A DNA stretch of 64,000 nucleotides from Galerina marginata. Its lineage: Eukaryota > Basidiomycota > Agaricomycetes > Agaricales > Galerinaceae. Position numbers and translations under genes: made by a program. The notes beneath the pieces are model-generated. The model had not been told where the DNA came from and searched no databases. It saw only the letters and a program-made list of their open reading frames with translations. The number at the start of each line of letters is the position of its first letter. Within the stretch, counting starts at the first letter, position 1. The stretch covers positions 1,922,001 through 1,986,000 of the forward strand of contig JAECYW010000013.1 of assembly GCA_023014335.1 (NCBI GenBank), given 5' to 3'. Below, one piece after another: positions 58,501 to 64,000 of this stretch.

Positions 58501-59600
58501 CTTGCTGTTGCGGGTGTCATTGGGAAAAGAGCTCACATTTCAGGTCTGTGAACTTCCTCTTAGCATGGTCTCAGAGACCCGTATGTCTTTCTTTCTTTCT
58601 ACATACCAGTCCCTCCCAGCTAACCGCTTCGCAGGTCTGCATTTTCCTGGGATCCGTTACAAGGCCTGCCTTCCTTCAAACAACGACGTACGAGTTCTCA
58701 GCGCCGTTCTGGCGCGCGATGTTCAAGGCCAACGAACTCGAACGAATGCACCTCGCATCCTCCAGTGAGACACAGGCGAATATGGATTCTGAGAAGTTGA
58801 TTGGGTGGATGGGAAGGGATAGGGTTTTGCTCTCATCGTTGCGGCGTCATGTCGAACCCCAATGAGGCGAAGTTTTTATGCGAATGTGTTGCAGAGCTGG
58901 ATGACGGCGAGTGTTGGTATGGTTCGGGTATTAAACGGTGTGTCTGGCGGGTGATTCTCCCAAAGTTGGCATGGAGCTGATTTATTTGTCTCATCTTTTC
59001 CTTCCAGTGCTTTCAACAACGTAACATGAAGAACATGTTCTCGCTTTCAGGCCAAGCTCCCTGACGAGGGCCGGGTTCTTGCGCGGTACCTCATTCCAAC
59101 TGTGTTGAAGGTTCGGTTCGAGGCGAGGAACACATCCGCCCTTGGCTCACATCTGCCCTTGGCTCGTATCTAAGAGCAGTTAGTTCTGAGTGATGATGCT
59201 CCTGGTGTTGTTCCGCTTTGCGACCTCGGACTTCGTACCGTCAGTACTTATATCAATTAGAGTACTTATGTTGGTATCGTCTTCTTTCGTCTTATTAATT
59301 TGGTGATGGCCTTTTGGTAGGGCGTGATGAATACGGCACTTAGTGTCGTTCTCCTGCTTTTCATCAATGACTACCTCAACCTCGAGGCTTCGGCCTAGCT
59401 GGTGTGCTCGAAAAGCAGTTGGCATAGCTTGTGTCGGTCAGTTGATGTTAAACATCAGGTAAGCCCTCCGTCACTCTCTAATTTCTTCAACTGGTATCTG
59501 ACCATCTACATTAGCACCAGATCAATTTTGTTTCTTGCCTCATCCATCATTTACCGGCGAACTTTGGACCCCCGCCTCGACCCAGCATCATCCTCTATAA
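55501..59600 (+). other. Scattered coding-like fragments, no gene model
   Basis: Protein-like stretches with splice-like borders occur at 57318-57420 (GGTEDGCHVRDDLKVPVMLE), 57482-57610 (DYNFIKTYSKCMLSPKAKAD), 57962-58240 (NQLVQEEKALFVHDKYINDR and ITDSVESYHNADHQTDL) and 58636-58770 (FWRAMFKANELERMHLASSS region). Stops and frame changes separate them. They may be exons of one or more decayed or unrecognised host genes. Confidence 0.3.
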
Positions 59601-61500
59601 CAATACATTATAGCCTCTATCATGCATTCGCTCAACATTCGCTCGTCTAGTGACCTCGTTCCATTCGCATACATTATAAGAGCAACGTCTGGGAACCTTC
59701 TACCGTCCCCTCCTCGATATAATAGTAAGGCAAACTATTTACTACACTTTGGGAAGTCTGTCTCATGGATTGTATCACAGGCGTCTATGGCGCAGGTCCA
59801 GAGCGACACCGTCCCGTTAATAACGGCCCCAAGATGTTTCGTGCCCCTGTCCGCTGGCAGATTTCGATAGGCGAATAGCTCTACCAGCGATCCTCGCAGC
59901 TTGTCAGACTTGGTAAGACGCTCTGGTTCATCGCGACTAAATTCGCTGTATCGATGATATCTATAACTAGGCCAGGTCTAGCACAAGGTCTGCAAGCCGG
60001 TATCTTCTCTTATAATACGATCTAACTGCGTTTTTAGTTCATCAGACAAGGATGCCCTTCCAACATCATGGAGCATCATGGTCGTAGCTGGCCTTTCGAA
60101 CGACCTTGGAATTCGAATGGTCACTGCTCTATTCGAGGAGCTGGGTAGGTCCAAATCGTGTACCCCGATAAAATTTGTGTTTAAAGATGTCCTGATTACA
60201 GAGCCACGCCTTTTGACCTCCTAGTGTTACTTACCTACCCTGAGCCGACTATGCTTCTGCGCTCCTTAAAGTTATCAGCCTCGACGGCTCAACGAAGAGC
60301 CAGGTCTTCAAGTCTACAAATGCCTTGAAAGCGAGGACTCAGTTCCGAACGATCAGTACGGTACGACGAGATTACGACCGAAAAGTTTGTTTACTTTCAA
60401 AATGAAGGACTCTTGGCGGTAATTCCAACGATACGACTTGCGACCTCTCCCAGTTTTAAGCCATTCAACTTTTCTCGAGCAGCCTCGATCTCCTTTAGCC
60501 CGCCTTGAGGACGCCGTCTTTCCTTTCACTGTTCGTGTCATTTATCGCTCCTATGTCGCAGTAGTCCAGCCGACGACCATCTCACAGAAATCAGCTAACC
60601 TTCGGATTGTTTTTTCGGCATTGTTTGATAACTGCGTACCGTGAACCGCCAAACTTTCCACTTCGGAACGATGGACTAGTGACGGAGGCGCACCCTCATT
60701 CGGATTAGTTATGAGTTTGAATAATATTGCCGTTGTCAATAAGTCAAAGTTTTTAATTGACGGGACTTGACGACCGCAGAGTTGAAAATTGATACAGTCA
60801 AATGACGTTGTGTGTAGATAGCTCAATAAAGAAGTTATATTTCTATATATGTACCTATTCAATCGAATGTCTGGCACTACATGCTGCAAGCCTGTAATCG
60901 TACATCCACGAACAAATCTTATAAGCTCGAATAAAGGTAGCATCACGGCGCCGGATAGAACGAACCAAATGGAGCGAGGCCTCCCAGTCCCGTTTTGAAC
61001 AGGTCAGACTCGAATTGTCAGGCCATCAGGCGCACCGTAAAGCAGCATGGAGTTCGTCCTGGATGGGAGCGGTGCCGGTGCCGTACTCAGCCGCGGTTTT
61101 GGTGTAAACGAAGACCTCAGTTGCCTGCTGGGGCCTAGCATTTGAAGGAATGGGGGTCACGATCAGTCGGATTTGGCAGGATAGGAAAGGTGGAAATTAG
61201 CAGTATGCCTGGCTGCTGCGAACTCGAAAAGAAGTTTGAGGTAAGCGGACACATCTGGAAGTACAACACGACAGTGACTTTTACGCAACATAGCAAGGAA
61301 TTAGCTTGACATCCAGCGTACCTAACCCATGGACCTCGAGATTGGTGCTGGTAGCCTAAACATAGCAGATTCCGGTAGGTTGACATCAGGTCCTCTGGCT
61401 CACGCTTCGTTGCAGAATAATTCAACTTGGCATTGCTAGTCGGGCTGTATAGCGGATGGAGAGGATCATTTCGTTCTCACCGTGTTCTCAAGGGTCGAAC
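59601..61500. other. Duplicate of 54-55 kb fragments; otherwise nothing named
   Basis: 59702-60180 resembles 54425-55020 (TTGTATCACAGGCGTCTATG; GAGCTGGGTAGGTCCAAATC). Short frames on both strands beyond this have no domain. 60850-61500 shows nothing I can support. Confidence 0.3.
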
Positions 61501-61534
61501 CTACGAGCTACAATATCAGCATCAATGGCCGATG

Positions 61535-61720
61535 TTCCTAATGACAGAGATACTCACTAGAAGTATGTATCCCGGGATCGATCCCAATGGATTTTCCGTT
61601 TAGGGTTAACAGCGTCAAGTTCAATACCCTCATAATCCGGTGAGAGTTTCCGTGGGCGGGCAGGGAGGGTAGAGAGATCGTGGTGAGGACGAGAAATGGC
61701 ATATATGCGTTATAGGCGGC
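61535..61720 (-). other. Single exon-like segment, minus strand
   Basis: Frame LPARPRKLSPDYEGIELDAV continues NPKRKIHWDRSRDTYF to a GTGAGT donor near 61560. It is charged and protein-like. The next exon after the TTGTAG acceptor runs into a stop within three codons, so the gene is either mis-spliced in my reading or broken. Family unknown. Confidence 0.3.
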
Positions 61721-62498
61721 GTTCTCGTCTGCTGATTCGAACGGCGAAAGAAACCTGGCAGTTCGATACGAAGGAGACGGGGTTTTGCGTCTCCGTGCGT
61801 TTTTACGAGTGTCAGCGTTCGGGCTGCTTTTGCCGACTCCCGCACTCTAGTGGAGCGACTGGGCAGTGGAACTGAGACTGGGACGGATGAAATGCAGGAG
61901 TAGCAGCAACTGGCGTCGGCGGGAGTGGCCCAACACCGAAGCTAATTGGGATAGGTTGTTCAGGCGACTCGGTGTCGTTGGGCAGCGTGGGGTCAGTTAT
62001 CGGATGACGTGGTGACGAGACCCGAGGAGCGCTGAGGCCTGCTGCTGTTTTTGAGGAAACCGGCATTGCTCGTGATATGGCCAAAGATCAACACAGGCAT
62101 TGCAGCGGATATAGGTGCATTCGGATGTGGGAGGAAGAGGGCCTTGCTTTCAAGTCGACTGGAGACAGCGACCAACTAGGAGATGCAGTGACGGCACGTT
62201 GGAGTCAAGTGGACAACGATGCCTGCGCAGGGGCCATAGACATAGGTATGGACATGGAAGGGAAGGACAACCAGTACGGTTCACGTCCGTAATCCTAAAA
62301 ATATCTAATCTTGACTTCACGTGACCAGACTTGGTGATTTCGCTGGTTTGACTGTTTCTCTCTCTCTGTCTTGCCTTGATCTAAACGATCACTTGTATTT
62401 ACTGCCCGGTCCTGCACGATGACTATTCCAAGAAACGGGGTCAAACCGCTGCGTCAACGTCTCCTACCTCAGGTTCGCTGAATCCGAATGTCGTGCCC
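61721..62498. other. Probable divergent promoter region
   Basis: Lies between the minus-strand exon-like segment and the co-chaperone start. A minus-strand frame at 61812-62084 is Pro/Ser-rich and may be coding, but has no domain. A CT-rich tract (TTTCTCTCTCTCTG) at about 62355 precedes the co-chaperone gene, as is common in fungal promoters. Confidence 0.35.
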
Positions 62499-64000
62499 AT
62501 GTCCAACGGCGTCAATGATAGGTCTGCGTTTTTTCGTGTTCGTACAGGAGGATGGGAGCTGACGGTGCAGTTTGTTGTAGTAAAACAGAGCCGACGACGG
62601 CTCTGGCTCGACTTCACCGCGCCCATCGCCCAGTCCTTCAGTGGCAGACCCACCATCGCCGAGTCCGGTCGAGCCAGAGCCTGTTCCTGAGGAAGATATC
62701 CTCGTACGAGCGGAAAAGGTGAAGGAGAGAGGCAATGTTGCATTCAAAGCAGCGAAATACGCCGAGGCGATAGATCTGTATACCAAGGCCATCGGTATGT
62801 ATTTTTTTGGCTATTCGAAGCCAGTCCTAATCGATTTGTACAGAAATGAACCCACTAGAAGCCTCCTACCTCACGAATCGCGCTGCATCCTACATGGCTC
62901 TGAAACGTTTCCGACCAGCGCTGGAAGACTGTCAAGTCGCCGCGTCCCTCCAATCAGCAGCGCCATCCGCCAAAACCCTTCTCCGCCTCGCCCGGTGTCA
63001 GCTCGCTCTGGGTTCGTCTACACCGGCGCTGTCGACGATCCGCACTATTCTGGCACTTGAGCCAAAGAACGCACTGGCATTGCAGTTAAGAGACAAGGTG
63101 CAGTTGTTGGAAAACCACGTGCGGACGTTCGAGACGGCGAGGCAGAAGAAGGAGTGGGGTCTTGCGAGGTTGGCGCTGGATAAGTGCTTGCAGGCGATCG
63201 AGGGCGAGGGGGGCGATATACCTCCTGAGTGGCGGTTCTGGAGGGTTGAGCTGGAGTTGTCAAGAGGGAACTGGGAGGCTGCGAATATTGCTGCAAAGTA
63301 CGTTCGTTTCTTGCTTTTCTCGCCTTTGCTTTCATCTCTTCTTTTTCTATCCCTTTTCTACTTATTGCCTTTACTTCTCTCCTCTGTTGCACACCATCTA
63401 ACTCCTCTTTCGCCAGCGACGCCCTCCGCCTCAACTCCAACTCACCAGACGCACTCACCCTGCGCGGCCTCGTGCTCTTCCTAAGCGGACGCCTGCCCCA
63501 GGCCCTTCAACATGTGACGTCAGCCCTACGCCTCGACCCAGGCCACGAGCCCGCGCAGAAGCTGCGCAAGCGCGTTAAAGAGGTTGAACGGCTGAAGGAG
63601 GAGGGTAATGTCGCGTTTAAGGTTGGGAAACTGCAGGAGGCGCTGGATCGATATTCGGAGTGTTTGGAGGTTCGTAGAATCAAGTTTTTCTTGTTACTTT
63701 TGTTAACGCATCTTTTATTCGTTTATAGCGGATTGGTGAAGCAGAAGAGGAAGGTAAAGGCGGTCAAATCCGCGCAACACTATTGTCCAACCGCGCCACC
63801 ACCCTTCTCAAGGTCAGTTCCTCCCCTCCTCTCCCTCCCACCCATCTCATCTCAAACCCACCCCCCAGCTCGACAGACACACCGACGCCCTAGCCGACAC
63901 AGACGCCTCCCTCCTCCTCTCCCCCTCCTCCTTCAAAGCCCTCCGCACCCGCGCCCGCATCCACCTCCACCTCGAAGCCTACACCGCCTCAATCGCCGAC
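62499..64000 (+). CDS. DNAJC7-type TPR co-chaperone, 3' end beyond the window
   Basis: Exons 62499-62521, 62589-62794, 62844-63297, 63417-63669, 63729-63812 and 63869-64000 (continuing), all in phase. The start ATG at 62499 gives MSNGVNDR and a Pro/Ser/Glu-rich leader. TPR motifs follow: AEKVKERGNVAFKAAKYAEA, YLTNRAASYMALKRFRPALE, KTLLRLARCQLALGSSTPAL, then SPDALTLRGLVLFLSGRLPQ, LKEEGNVAFKVGKLQEALDR, LLSNRATTLLKLDRHTDALA and FKALRTRARIHLHLEAY. Order and spacing match eukaryotic DNAJC7/TPR2 co-chaperones, which carry a J domain at the C-terminus; that part would lie past 64000. Such proteins hand clients between Hsp70 and Hsp90. The gene is intact as far as seen. Confidence 0.88.

Overview
The window reads as a stretch of a basidiomycete (Agaricomycete-type) nuclear genome. 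Genes are split by many ~50-bp introns with GTRNGT donors and CAG/TAG acceptors. The recognisable families (DUF6532, TET/JBP-type dioxygenases, Plavaka transposase, TPR-CHAT proteins, MYND proteins) are ones that expand in mushroom-forming fungi. The genus cannot be fixed from the sequence. Most of the first 49 kb is an accessory, transposon-rich island. Only the right end (62.5-64 kb) carries an obvious conserved housekeeping gene, a TPR co-chaperone of the DNAJC7 type.

Layout. 0.76-1.03 kb: CCATGGA-type repeat tract. 1.04-4.17 kb (minus): gag and protease of a Ty3/gypsy element joined by a -1 frameshift signal. 5.9-13.2 kb (plus): a TET/JBP-type dioxygenase gene split by a 5.34-kb transposon (element 1). 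14.1-14.8 kb (minus): MYND zinc-finger remnant. 15.1-18.2 kb (minus): Plavaka transposase with one in-frame stop, followed at 18.4-19.1 kb by a small basic-protein gene. 19.4-22.5 kb: two unidentified genes separated by a 1.0-kb transposon (element 3). 22.7-24.0 kb: a second dioxygenase. 24.2-26.3 kb: a DUF6532 gene. 27.8-29.1 kb (minus): a protein with two RNase H1 N-terminal-like domains. 29.4-32.7 kb: a conserved-unknown gene broken by three transposons. 37.9-42.6 kb: integrase-chromodomain and a further ORF of a Ty3 element. 42.6-45.3 kb: AT-rich, with a CACTG MITE. 45.4-49.1 kb (minus): a TPR-CHAT pseudogene. 49.1-62.4 kb: scattered exon-like pieces and decayed duplications I could not identify.

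Main result. Five insertions of three structural kinds (5.2-5.3 kb with ~0.85-kb terminal inverted repeats, ~1.0 kb, and a 1.17-kb foldback) share the same asymmetric termini, 5'-CACCTRTAG at one end and 5'-CAGCC (complement strand) at the other. Three of the five have perfect 7-bp target-site duplications (AACGTAT, AGTTGAA, ATGATGG). Taking out element plus one repeat copy rejoins the host reading frame in all three cases, which fixes the ends to the base. I cannot assign this family to a transposon superfamily, and it encodes no visible transposase. Element 2 has no matching duplication: its flanks come from two unrelated genes, so it marks a recombination breakpoint.

Several transposon-related or accessory ORFs are otherwise intact but carry a single TGA stop (Plavaka transposase, post-integrase ORF, TPR-CHAT, MYND gene). 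This fits C-to-T change at CGA codons, in an island that also holds two genes of the 5-methylcytosine-oxidase family.
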